This document shows, piece after piece, positions 15,988 to 23,639 of a stretch of DNA of 64,000 bases; position 1 is the stretch's first letter, and the number at the start of each line of letters is the position of its first letter. The notes under the pieces were generated by a model. The model made no database searches and was not told the origin of the DNA. It was given only the letters and a program-made list of their open reading frames with translations. Made by a program: the position numbers and the translations under genes. The DNA is from Corallococcus macrosporus (lineage in GTDB: Bacteria > Myxococcota > Myxococcia > Myxococcales > Myxococcaceae): NCBI RefSeq assembly GCF_017302985.1, contig NZ_JAFIMU010000007.1, positions 62,001 through 126,000 on the forward strand. Reading direction: 5' to 3'.

Positions 15988-16875
15988 ATGAAGAAGTGGA
16001 CTCGCTCTCTGGTAGCCCTGGTTGGGTCGTGCCTTGGCCTTGTGTCGAGCACGGCCGCCGCGCAGCAGGCCGTCCTCACGGATGCGTCTGGGAAAATCCA
16101 GATCGGCATCTTCCACAAGGATTCGGAGCAGGCCGCCCAACCCATTGTCACCATTCCCGTAGGCGGGGATTGGGTGGTCATTGGCGGCGGTGGGTTCACC
16201 GACTGGCTGGGATACAATGGTTACGGGAGCCTGCTGACCGCATCCTACCCCGACCCGTATTTCTCTTCATGGACGGTACGGGCGAAGGACCACATCTACT
16301 CGAACCCGGCTGTCATTCGCGGGTATGCCATTGGGATGAGGGTGAGTGGTCTATCGCGCCAGCAACTCCTGGAGCACGTGAAGCTGAACTCGGTGGCAAG
16401 CGCCTACTCCGGCACTCCGAGCGCCACGGCCTACGTCGACAGCGGCTACACACTGCTGGGATGCGCCTTCCAGATTCAGTACAGCAGCGCGGGAAACATG
16501 GCCGTGGACGCTTATCCCTCGAACTCGAGCAGTTGCTACGCATCAGGCAAGGACCACCAGATTTTCGATGTGTCGATGATGTTCGTGTCCACCATTGGCA
16601 TCCGCACCACCATTCCTGGCGTGGGCAACATCATCAACACCCTCCAGAGCGCGCTTTCCACAGCCAGCTATCCTCCCATGGCGACCGCGAAGGTGCCGGA
16701 CGGCTTCGTGGTGACGGGCGGCGGCGCGGACATCACCTCCTCCGGAGCAGGCCATCTGCTCTGGATGAACAGGCCGCTGGTGAGCAATAGCTGGACCGTT
16801 GGCTCCAAGTGGCATGCGGTCACGGATACCTCCGGCTACGTCCGGGCCTTCGCCATCGGTGTGAAGGTGCAGTAG
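15988..16875 (+). CDS. Secreted hypothetical protein with internal duplication
   Basis: 295 residues. Signal peptide LVALVGSCLGLVSSTAAAQQ with cleavage about residue 26. Two related segments are visible: residues ~60-118 (VVIGGGGFTDW…SWTVRAKDH…IRGYAIGMRV) and ~235-295 (VVTGGGADIT…SWTVGSKWHAV…VRAFAIGVKV). No catalytic motif recognised. ATG at 15988 after CGGGAG. Monocistronic, convergent with the PD40 lipoprotein gene. Confidence 0.78.
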   Translation: MKKWTRSLVALVGSCLGLVSSTAAAQQAVLTDASGKIQIGIFHKDSEQAAQPIVTIPVGGDWVVIGGGGFTDWLGYNGYGSLLTASYPDPYFSSWTVRAKDHIYSNPAVIRGYAIGMRVSGLSRQQLLEHVKLNSVASAYSGTPSATAYVDSGYTLLGCAFQIQYSSAGNMAVDAYPSNSSSCYASGKDHQIFDVSMMFVSTIGIRTTIPGVGNIINTLQSALSTASYPPMATAKVPDGFVVTGGGADITSSGAGHLLWMNRPLVSNSWTVGSKWHAVTDTSGYVRAFAIGVKVQ

Positions 16876-16910
16876 CCCTTCAGCCCTTGCGCTTCGTGGC
16901 GCGCTGGCGC

Positions 16911-17930
16911 TCACAACCCCAGCACGGACATGGGGAGCCGGTAGATGTCGCCTGTTCCCCGGCCGATTCCTTCGAGTGACGCGTCATTCCTGGGAGTGTC
17001 GAAGCGCGTGCCCACGGGGCCCGTGAAGGGCCGGTTGCTGCTGAAGTAGAGCCACTGGCCGTCCGGCGAGACGCTCTGGTTGAAGTCTCGCGCCGGGGAG
17101 TTGATGCCCTCGCAGAGGTGCTGGGCCGGCTCCCAGCCCCCGGGCCCCCTGCGGCTGACGTACAGGTCGTAGCTGCCGCGGCTGTCCGCGCGATTCAGGG
17201 CGCTGAAGAGGAGGAAGCGCCCGTCGGGGGCAATCCAGGGCTCGACCTCTGGGCCTTTCGTGTTGATGGCGTCCCCAAGATTCTCGGGAGGCTGGTGGAC
17301 GCCCCCCACGAGGCGGGACACCCAGAGGTCGCTCCCCCCGTGGCCCCCTGGCCTGTCCGCGCCGAAGTACAGGTCTCCGTTCGCGGCCACCGAGGGGGAC
17401 CACTCGTCCCGGGTCGCGTCGCTCACCGGCTCGGGGACCCGGCGGGCCTCGCTCCATTCGCCGTCCGCCTGGAGCGAGGCGGTCCAGACGTCGAACGTCG
17501 CGCGGGCCGCGGTCCCCTCCTCTCCCGGGTTGGGACGGTTGGAGATGAAGAAGACCGCGCGGCCGTCGGGCGTGAAGTGTGGATCCGCGTCGCTCCATCC
17601 GGAAGCGAAGCGCGGCTTCACGGGAGGGGACCAGCTCCCGTCCGTGCCGAGCCGGGTCTCGTAGAGCGTGTAGTGCTCGAAGCCGTCATCCGCGCGGCCG
17701 AAGACCACGCGCCGCTGGTCGGGCGTGAACGCGAGGAAGAAGTCCCACGCGCCCGTGGTGAAGAGGCCCGCGCCGTAGAGCTCGGGGACGCAGTGCGTGG
17801 CGGGGGCTCCGGTCCCGGCATTGGTGGTCCGGCAGCCCGCCAGTCCGACGCAGAGCATCAGCGAGAGGCTCCACGCACGGGTGCACACGGGGGACTGCCG
17901 GGACGAAGCGGAACGAGAAGGTTCGTGCAT
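16911..17930 (-). CDS. PD40 (TolB-like) beta-propeller lipoprotein
   Basis: 339 residues. Signal peptide with lipobox VGLAGC at about 35-40. At least four PD40/WD40-like blades end in F/YF-x-S/G-xxRP: PHFTPDGRAVFFISNRP, SVAANGDLYFGADRPGG, WIAPDGRFLLFSALNR and SVSPDGQWLYFSSNRP. Probably an outer-membrane-anchored protein-interaction or sensor propeller. ATG at 17930 with GGAG ten bases upstream. Divergent from an AraC regulator gene (82-base gap). Confidence 0.87.
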   Translation of the reverse strand: MHEPSRSASSRQSPVCTRAWSLSLMLCVGLAGCRTTNAGTGAPATHCVPELYGAGLFTTGAWDFFLAFTPDQRRVVFGRADDGFEHYTLYETRLGTDGSWSPPVKPRFASGWSDADPHFTPDGRAVFFISNRPNPGEEGTAARATFDVWTASLQADGEWSEARRVPEPVSDATRDEWSPSVAANGDLYFGADRPGGHGGSDLWVSRLVGGVHQPPENLGDAINTKGPEVEPWIAPDGRFLLFSALNRADSRGSYDLYVSRRGPGGWEPAQHLCEGINSPARDFNQSVSPDGQWLYFSSNRPFTGPVGTRFDTPRNDASLEGIGRGTGDIYRLPMSVLGL

Positions 17931-18012
17931 GGGACGGTGGCTCCAGGGGATGCCGCGATGCGGCCAGCGCAAGCGACTCCAGCTCGATGAGTCGTGGCAG
18001 TAGCATCCGTGC

Positions 18013-18900
18013 ATGGCGCGAAACTTGGGGAATGTTGCGACGGTCCCGCTCCCGGTCCGGCCGTGCGGCTTCCACGAACTGATCCGTGACGAGGCATGGG
18101 GCGCCCGGGATTGCGTCTGCGCGCTGGGCATCCGCGCTCGCCGCTCCCAGGGGGCCCACCCTCGCGCACGGATCGCGGTCATCCTCTCCGGCACCTTCCA
18201 GGCGCGGTCGAGCCAGGGCGAGATGCTGGTGGGACCGGGGGCGTTCCTGCTCGGGAACGCGGCGGCGGAATACGAGTACCGCCATGTCGATGACGGCGGG
18301 GACCGCTCGCTCGTCTTTGATTATTCGGAGGCGCAGCTGGAAGAAGTGGGCCGCTCGCTCGGCGTTCACGTCCGCGGTGCGAGGTCCTTTGGTCGGGTCG
18401 CGGTGCCTGCCGCACCCGGGTCGGTGCGGGCCGTGGCGCTCGCGCACGAGGCCCTTTGGGACGGTGGACGCGAGGCGTTGCGTGAGGCGGCCCTGCTCGG
18501 CGCGGAGGTCGTCCTGTCCGAGCAGAACGGAGGAAGGCATTGCGTGGCGGAGCCCTCCGCGACGCAGGTCCGGCAGGTCGCCCGGATGCTCCGCTACATC
18601 GAAGCCCACAGCGCGGGGGATTGCTCGCTCGATGCGCTGGCCGCGCTCGCGGGGCTGAGCCGCTTCCACTTCCTGCGCATCTTCCAGAAACAGACCGGCC
18701 AGACACCCCGCCAGTACGTCATCGCCACCCGGCTGCGGGTCGCCGCCACCACGCTTCGGACGACCCGCCTGCCCGTCACCCAGGTCTCACTCGATGCCGG
18801 CTTCGGGGACCTGTCCCACTTCACGACGCGCTTCACACAAGCCTTCGGTGCATCGCCTCGCGCGTACCGGCTCCGGCACCTGCCCCGTGCCGCGCATTGA
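18013..18900 (+). CDS. AraC-family regulator with cupin N-domain
   Basis: 295 residues. A cupin-like ligand domain (about 50-115: RIAVILSGTFQARSS, GPGAFLLGNAAAEYEY) is followed by a full double HTH at ~195-290 (SLDALAALAGLSRFHFLRIFQKQTGQTP and the second helix pair VTQVSLDAGFGDLSHFTTRFTQAFGASPRAYR). Divergent from the PD40 lipoprotein gene, which is its likely target. ATG at 18013. Confidence 0.92.
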   Translation: MARNLGNVATVPLPVRPCGFHELIRDEAWGARDCVCALGIRARRSQGAHPRARIAVILSGTFQARSSQGEMLVGPGAFLLGNAAAEYEYRHVDDGGDRSLVFDYSEAQLEEVGRSLGVHVRGARSFGRVAVPAAPGSVRAVALAHEALWDGGREALREAALLGAEVVLSEQNGGRHCVAEPSATQVRQVARMLRYIEAHSAGDCSLDALAALAGLSRFHFLRIFQKQTGQTPRQYVIATRLRVAATTLRTTRLPVTQVSLDAGFGDLSHFTTRFTQAFGASPRAYRLRHLPRAAH

Positions 18901-18916
18901 GGCTGGGAGCGCTGCT

Positions 18917-19600
18917 TCACACGGGGCCATGTGAGCCCGCGTCGTCCGTCGGGCCGTGCGTGTCCCCATGGATGCGGCGGTAGAGGAAGTACGAATAGAG
19001 CACCGGAGCCGCCGCCGCGACGGCGACCGCCGCGATCACGGGGACCGGCCCTCCACCGAGCAGCCCCGACACGAGGACGATGACTCCCGCGAGGACGAAG
19101 AGCCTTCCTCCCAGGCGATGCGTGCGCAGCCAGACCTCGTCACTCGCGAGCGTCCAGGGCGTCCGGATTCCGCAGAAGAAGTTCTTGGTGAATTTCCCCA
19201 TGTAGTTGCCCAGCACCACGAGGAGCAGGCCCGTGGCCACGGGAACCACACGCTCCATCGGCACGGCAACGCCGATGCCCGCGAGCAGGACCAGGGCGTT
19301 GATCAGGAACAGGAACGCGACCAGCACCGCCTGGATGCCCTCGAAGATGCCCTGGAACCTCGCCACGCCGTAGCCCCTGGGCGAGATGCGCGGCACGGCC
19401 ACCAGGACCAGGTACACGGCAGCCGTCACCAGCGGCAGGACGAAGGGTCCCCAGGGCTTGGGCGTGTACCCATCCACCACGCCCTCGGCATTCCAATGCG
19501 TGGGGATCGACTCCGGCAACTGGCCGTAGAGCATGAAGGCCATCGCGAACGACGCGACGACCCATCCCAGACTCACTGCATGGGCTCGGCGGATGCTCAT
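18917..19600 (-). CDS. SdpI-like integral membrane protein
   Basis: 227 residues with about six membrane segments. The N-terminal LPESIPTHWNAEGVVDGYTPKPWGPFVLPL matches the DUF1648/SdpI pattern (IPxHWxxxGxxD). The later segment GNYMGKFTKNFFCGIRTPWTLAS matches the SdpI (YhfL-like) box N-x-x-G-x-R-T-P-W-T. In Bacillus, SdpI gives immunity to the SdpC toxin and sequesters SdpR. The ATG overlaps the stop of the ArsR gene by four bases (19597-19600). No sdpC-like toxin gene is visible. Confidence 0.88.
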   Translation of the reverse strand: MSIRRAHAVSLGWVVASFAMAFMLYGQLPESIPTHWNAEGVVDGYTPKPWGPFVLPLVTAAVYLVLVAVPRISPRGYGVARFQGIFEGIQAVLVAFLFLINALVLLAGIGVAVPMERVVPVATGLLLVVLGNYMGKFTKNFFCGIRTPWTLASDEVWLRTHRLGGRLFVLAGVIVLVSGLLGGGPVPVIAAVAVAAAAPVLYSYFLYRRIHGDTHGPTDDAGSHGPV

Positions 19601-19884
19601 GACTGCCCTCCATTCCTCTTGTCGACCTTGAAGAGATCGAGAAGGACTGCCGCGACGTCCTCGAACACGGTCGTATTGAGCGAGTAGACGATCTGCTGTC
19701 CGCGGCGCTCGCAGCGCACCAGGTCCGCGGCCTTGAGGATGTTGAAGTGATGCGACAGCGACCCCTTCGTGATGTCGAAGGCCTCGGCGAGCTCTCCCGC
19801 TGACTTCGAGCCGCCCTGCAGGAGCTTGAGCACCTTGCGCCGGGTGGGGTCTGAAATGGCCTTGAAGACCTCCTGCGTCCGCAT
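19597..19884 (-). CDS. ArsR-family repressor, SdpR-like
   Basis: 95-residue winged-helix protein (VFKAISDPTRRKVLKLLQGG, AGELAEAFDITKGSLSHHFNILKAADLV, RGQQIVYSLNTTVFED), very close in pattern to Bacillus SdpR. No metal-binding Cys pair. ATG at 19884 preferred over the overlapping GTG at 19887 because GAAAGG is then five bases away. Coupled by ATGA to the SdpI-like gene; autorepression relieved by the membrane partner is the known model for SdpRI. Confidence 0.9.
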   Translation of the reverse strand: MRTQEVFKAISDPTRRKVLKLLQGGSKSAGELAEAFDITKGSLSHHFNILKAADLVRCERRGQQIVYSLNTTVFEDVAAVLLDLFKVDKRNGGQS

Positions 19885-19889
19885 CACGA

Positions 19890-19925
19890 CCTTTCGATAT
19901 TTTTATAAACTTCAAAATAACGACC
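19890..19925 (-). promoter_or_regulatory. AT-rich promoter/operator upstream of sdpR-like gene
   Basis: An unusually AT-rich stretch for this genome (minus strand: TTATTTTGAAGTTTATAAAA). It contains a quasi-dyad TTTT…AAAA and promoter-like TTGAAG and TATAAA hexamers immediately before the ArsR gene. Likely core promoter plus autorepressor site. Confidence 0.5.
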
Positions 19926-20050
19926 GAGACGCTCCTGTCAAGGGGACTGCCTGGGAGCCGGAATTCGGGAGAATTGCCCTGGCGCATCCTTCCCAGGTGC
20001 TTCAAAGAACGTGATGTTGCCTCCCCCCTTCCCCCCCTGGAGTGAGTCGC

Positions 20051-21388
20051 ATGCGCAGCCTGTCAGTCCCCCTCCTCGTCGCCACCCTCCTCGTCGGTTG
20101 CCAGGACGATCCAGAACCCACGCCCCCGGACTCGGGCGTCTCGCAGCAGCAGGACTCGGGCGTCTCGCAGCAGCAGGACTCAGGCGTCCCGGAGAACGAC
20201 GCGGGTGTCCCGGAGACCGACGCGGGCATCCCGGAGGATCCGCTCCCCAGCGGTCCCCCGGTTCCGCAGGGCCCGCCCAACGTGCCCGAGTTCCAGCCGG
20301 CCTTCCCGGGGCAGACGCGCGTCCCCGCCATCCAGACGAAGACGGCCCTCCAGGTCACGGAGCTTGCCTCGGGCTTCAGGAACCCCTGGGCCATCGCCTT
20401 CCTGCCGGACCAGCGCATGCTGGTGACGGAGAAGCCCACCGGCTCGCTCTACATCGTCACGCAGCAGGGCGCGAAGTCCTCCGCCGTCAAAGGCCTGCCC
20501 GCCGTGGACGGACGTGAGCAGGGCGGCCTGCTCGACGTGGAGGTGGGCCCGGACTACGCCCAGAGCGGGCTCATCTACTGGACCTACTCCGAGCCCCGTC
20601 AGGGCGGCAACGGGCTGGCGGTGGCGCGCGGGCGGCTGGTGGATGGAGCGCAGCCTGCCGTGGAGGGCGTCCAGGTCATCTTCCGCATGATGCCCACGCT
20701 CGAGTCGACGCTGCACTTCGGGGGACGGATGGTGTTCACCCCGGACGGCAAGCTGTTCGTGACGCTCGGGGAGCGCTCCATCACCGCGGGCCGCGCGCAG
20801 GCCCAGGACGTGAAGAGCCACCTCGGCAAGGTGGTCCGCATCAACCCGGACGGCACCGTGCCCCAGGACAATCCCTACCGGAACAACCCGGAGGCGAAGC
20901 CGGAGCTCTGGTCCATCGGTCACCGCAACGTCCAGTCCGCGGCGCTCGACAGCCAGAACCGGCTGTGGACGGTGGAGATGGGACCGCAGGGCGGTGACGA
21001 GTTGAACCGCCCCGAGGCAGGCAAGGACTACGGCTGGCCCACCATCGGGTACGGCGAGGAGTACTCCGGCTTGCCCATCCACCAGAGCACCCAGGCGCCG
21101 GGCATGGAGCAGCCCGTGTACTACTGGGACCCGGTGATTGCCCCCTCGGGGATGACCATCTACTCCGGGACCCTGTTCCCCGAGTGGCGCGACAACATCT
21201 TCATCGGCGGCCTGGCCGCGAAGGCGCTGGTGCGGCTCATGGTGCGCAACGACCGCGTGGTGGGCGAGGAGCACCTCCTCAAGAACCTGAACGCGCGCAT
21301 CCGCGAGGTGGTGCAGGGCCCCGACGGCGCCCTCTACCTGCTCACCGACGCCACCAACGGCAAGGTGCTCAAGGTCACGCCGAAGTGA
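20051..21388 (+). CDS. PQQ-dependent sugar (aldose) dehydrogenase lipoprotein
   Basis: 445 residues, soluble glucose-dehydrogenase-like six-bladed propeller. Lipobox LLVGC (Cys about 17) and a DSGVSQQQ-repeat linker (~28-65), then LASGFRNPWAIAFLPDQRMLVTEKPTGSL, HFGGRMVFTPDGKLFVTLGER, GKVVRINPDGTVPQDNPY, SIGHRNVQSAALD and EMGPQGGDELNRPEAGKDYGWP. The two His positions typical of the active site (HFGGR, GHRN) are present. Start 20051 chosen over GTG 20042 because GGAG lies eight bases before it. Monocistronic with its own terminator. Confidence 0.9.
   Translation: MRSLSVPLLVATLLVGCQDDPEPTPPDSGVSQQQDSGVSQQQDSGVPENDAGVPETDAGIPEDPLPSGPPVPQGPPNVPEFQPAFPGQTRVPAIQTKTALQVTELASGFRNPWAIAFLPDQRMLVTEKPTGSLYIVTQQGAKSSAVKGLPAVDGREQGGLLDVEVGPDYAQSGLIYWTYSEPRQGGNGLAVARGRLVDGAQPAVEGVQVIFRMMPTLESTLHFGGRMVFTPDGKLFVTLGERSITAGRAQAQDVKSHLGKVVRINPDGTVPQDNPYRNNPEAKPELWSIGHRNVQSAALDSQNRLWTVEMGPQGGDELNRPEAGKDYGWPTIGYGEEYSGLPIHQSTQAPGMEQPVYYWDPVIAPSGMTIYSGTLFPEWRDNIFIGGLAAKALVRLMVRNDRVVGEEHLLKNLNARIREVVQGPDGALYLLTDATNGKVLKVTPK
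20129..20188 (+). repeat. 24-bp tandem repeat in dehydrogenase linker
   Basis: Two and a half copies of a 24-base unit beginning GACTCGGGCGTCTCG and ending in CAG triplets. It encodes DSGVSQQQ between the lipid anchor and the enzyme domain. Copy number is likely to vary between strains. Confidence 0.8.
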
Positions 21389-21415
21389 AGCAGCCGTAGG
21401 CCCCGGCCTGCGCCC

Positions 21416-21447
21416 CGCTCCCCGAGCGAATCAAACCTCGGGGAGCG
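21416..21447. terminator. Bidirectional terminator hairpin
   Basis: Perfect 11-base arms CGCTCCCCGAG / CTCGGGGAGCG around a 10-base loop, with further GCCC/GGGC pairing outside. It lies between convergent genes, and its right arm and part of the loop overlap the final codons and stop (21431) of the hydrolase gene. Confidence 0.8.
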
Positions 21448-22342
21448 CAAGGGGCGCGCCGGGCTTCGTGGCGGCATTCCGGGCGGATGCTGCCTCGTCG
21501 AAGTGCCGCAGGAGTGCCGCCGCGAGCGGTGGCACGACCGCGCGAGGAAGTGCGTGCCCCATGCCTTCAATGCTCACCCATGTCGCGCGCGGCAAGGTTT
21601 CCGCGAGGAACCGGGCATGGGACACCGGATGGGTGGGGTCCTCCGGGGCGGCGATGACGAGCGTGGGCACGGTGACGTGCGTGAGTTCCGCGCCGCGAGC
21701 CATTCCGGAAGGGTCGGCCCGGGCATGGGCCGTCGAAGTATCGTGACGACCCGCATGCGCGATGACGCGCCGCTCGAGTGCACGGAACGCGTCGGCATCG
21801 AAGGGAATCACGCCACCGTTGAGCCGGCGCCAGTTCTCGACCCGCCATTCCACCTGCGCATCCAGGTCGCGCGGGTCGAACATGTGGCTCCAGAACTCGA
21901 GCAGTCCGGGGTCGATGGGCGCGCGGGATGGGAGGTCGCCGCGTGCAGGGGCACCCTCGAGCGCGGGAGCCCCGATGACCGTCGCGCTGAGGAGCCGCGC
22001 GGGATGCGTGACCAGCAGCCACTGCGCCAGCAAGCCCCCCAGCGACAGTCCCACGACGTGCGCGCGAGCGATGCCGAGTGCATCCAGGATGGCCAGTGCA
22101 TCCTCGGCCATCCGGGTCGCCGGATAGGGGTTCCGGTCGAAGTCCCAGGTGGACGCCCCGGTGTCTCGATGGTCGTAGCGGATGACCCGGTAGCTCCGGG
22201 CAAGAAGCGCCACGAGTTCATCCGGCCAGAAGAGCCCCGATGCCGTGGACCCCATGATGAGCAGAACAGCGGGAGCCTCCTCCGGGCCTCGTGACTCGAC
22301 CCAGAGCGAGACGCCCTCAGCGACCTTGACGAAGTGTTCCAT
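21431..22342 (-). CDS. Alpha/beta hydrolase
   Basis: 303 residues, typical alpha/beta hydrolase similar to RdmC-type esterases. Oxyanion region LLIMGSTASG, nucleophile elbow GLSLGG, acid in APEDPTHP, His in GMGHALP. Start at 22342 gives the usual MEHFVKVAEGVSLWVESRG N-terminus. An in-frame ATG at 22384 overlaps the upstream stop (TGATG) and could be used for coupling. Second gene after the antibiotic-biosynthesis-monooxygenase-like gene, divergent from a truncated AraC regulator. Confidence 0.88.
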   Translation of the reverse strand: MEHFVKVAEGVSLWVESRGPEEAPAVLLIMGSTASGLFWPDELVALLARSYRVIRYDHRDTGASTWDFDRNPYPATRMAEDALAILDALGIARAHVVGLSLGGLLAQWLLVTHPARLLSATVIGAPALEGAPARGDLPSRAPIDPGLLEFWSHMFDPRDLDAQVEWRVENWRRLNGGVIPFDADAFRALERRVIAHAGRHDTSTAHARADPSGMARGAELTHVTVPTLVIAAPEDPTHPVSHARFLAETLPRATWVSIEGMGHALPRAVVPPLAAALLRHFDEAASARNAATKPGAPLALPEV

Positions 22343-22383
22343 GCCCCCAGCTTCGCCGATCCAGGCGAGGATGGGAGCAGGCA

Positions 22384-22689
22384 TCACGCACGGACCCAGG
22401 CACTCTCGACGCGGTAGTGCTTCATCTCCTGGATGTCGGCGACGAAGGGCTTGATGAGCTCGAAGAACTTCCGGAACTCGGGGCCGCGGCGGAACCCCTG
22501 GAGGTGGCCCTCCTCGGAGTCCCACTCGATGCGGACCACGAAGTGGTGCGGCTCCTCCACGCCCTGGCTCACTTCGTAGCGCAGGCAATGGGGCGAGGCG
22601 CGCAGGTGCTCACCCGCGCGCTGATAGGCCTCGAGAAACGCCGCCGTCCGCTCGGCGGGAACGTCATAACGGATGTACTCCACGACCAT
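22384..22689 (-). CDS. ABM-domain (antibiotic biosynthesis monooxygenase-like) protein
   Basis: 101-residue ferredoxin-like dimeric alpha/beta-barrel protein. VEYIRYDVPAERTAAFLEAYQRAGEHLRASPHC, then RIEWDSEEGHLQGFRRGPEF match the ABM pattern found in cofactor-free oxygenases and stress proteins. ATG 22689 after AAGAAGG at eight bases. Its stop overlaps a possible start of the hydrolase gene, so the two probably form an operon. Confidence 0.87.
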   Translation of the reverse strand: MVVEYIRYDVPAERTAAFLEAYQRAGEHLRASPHCLRYEVSQGVEEPHHFVVRIEWDSEEGHLQGFRRGPEFRKFFELIKPFVADIQEMKHYRVESAWVRA

Positions 22690-22742
22690 GGTCGGTACCT
22701 TCTTCGAAAGGGGCTGACCTCCCGCCCGTGCCTGAACATGTA

Positions 22743-22777
22743 GAACGTAGCGAGGCGGCCTGCTTTGCCGCACGTTC
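22743..22777. promoter_or_regulatory. Imperfect dyad in ABM/AraC intergenic region
   Basis: GAACGT (22743-22748) and ACGTTC (22772-22777) frame GC-rich inner arms that also partly pair (GCGaGGC / GCCGC). Candidate operator in the 121-base gap between divergent genes; positional evidence only. Confidence 0.35.
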
Positions 22778-22810
22778 CGAATCCTGTGCCCGGCGTCCCG
22801 GAAGGATGAA

Positions 22811-23593
22811 ATGCGGATGGAGCCACTCTCGGCGGTACTTCGCGGGATGCGCCTGAAAGGGAGCATCTATGCCGCCTGGGAGCTGCGCGCGCCCTGGGGC
22901 ATGGACCTGCCGGAAGGCCCCTTCGCTTCGTTCCACCTGGTGGAGCGAGGACGGTGCGTGCTGCGCACCGCGAGCGAACTCATCCACCTGGAGGCCGGTG
23001 AGCTGGTCGTCCTCTTCGACGGTCAGGCGCACCAACTGCTGTCCTCACGGGAAGCCCCCGCCGTTTCCCTGGCACAGCTCATCGCACGGCATCCCCGGGT
23101 GGATGGCGCGCATCAGGTGCCCGGAGCGGGCGAGCCCATCCGTCTGGTCTGCGGCAAGTTCGCCGCCGAGGGCGCGCAGGGAAGCCGCATGCTGCGCGGG
23201 CTCCCCCGCGTGGTCCACCTGGGACGCACGAAGCTGGCCGCCCTTCCCGCGCTCCGCGCACTGCTGGAATCCCTCGCGCACGAAGCAGCCTCCTCCGCTC
23301 CCGGTGCGGACACGGCCGCCGCTCGCATCACGGAGGCGCTCTTCATCCAGGTGCTGCGCGCCCTGCTCCTCGACACGGAGAGGACGCCGCCGGGATGGTT
23401 GGCGGGCCTGAGCGAGCCCCGATTGGCGGAGGCCCTCCAGCACCTCCACCTGGATCCGGCTCGAAGCTGGTCCGTGGGAGCGCTGGCCGAGCGCGTGGGC
23501 ATGTCCCGCACGCGGTTCGCCCTGCTCTTCCAGCAACGCGTCGGTCAGACGCCCTCGGCCTTCCGCAAGGCCTTGAATTCCTATCCTGCCTAA
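22811..23593 (+). CDS. AraC-family regulator lacking the second HTH (truncated)
   Basis: 260 residues. An N-terminal cupin domain (SIYAAWELRAPWGMDLPEG, FHLVERGRCVLR, LEAGELVVLFDGQAHQL) and a first HTH at ~205-248 (WSVGALAERVGMSRTRFALLFQQRVGQTP). The protein ends 12 residues later (SAFRKALNSYPA), whereas family members continue about 45 residues through a second HTH and the FSRAFRRxFG block. The second DNA-binding half is therefore missing. ATG 22811 follows GGAAGG. Divergent from the ABM/hydrolase pair, probably its former or altered regulator. Confidence 0.85.
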   Translation: MRMEPLSAVLRGMRLKGSIYAAWELRAPWGMDLPEGPFASFHLVERGRCVLRTASELIHLEAGELVVLFDGQAHQLLSSREAPAVSLAQLIARHPRVDGAHQVPGAGEPIRLVCGKFAAEGAQGSRMLRGLPRVVHLGRTKLAALPALRALLESLAHEAASSAPGADTAAARITEALFIQVLRALLLDTERTPPGWLAGLSEPRLAEALQHLHLDPARSWSVGALAERVGMSRTRFALLFQQRVGQTPSAFRKALNSYPA

Positions 23594-23639
23594 CACGCTT
23601 TCATTGTAATACCCGCCTATCCAACCGAGAGGAGCAGCG

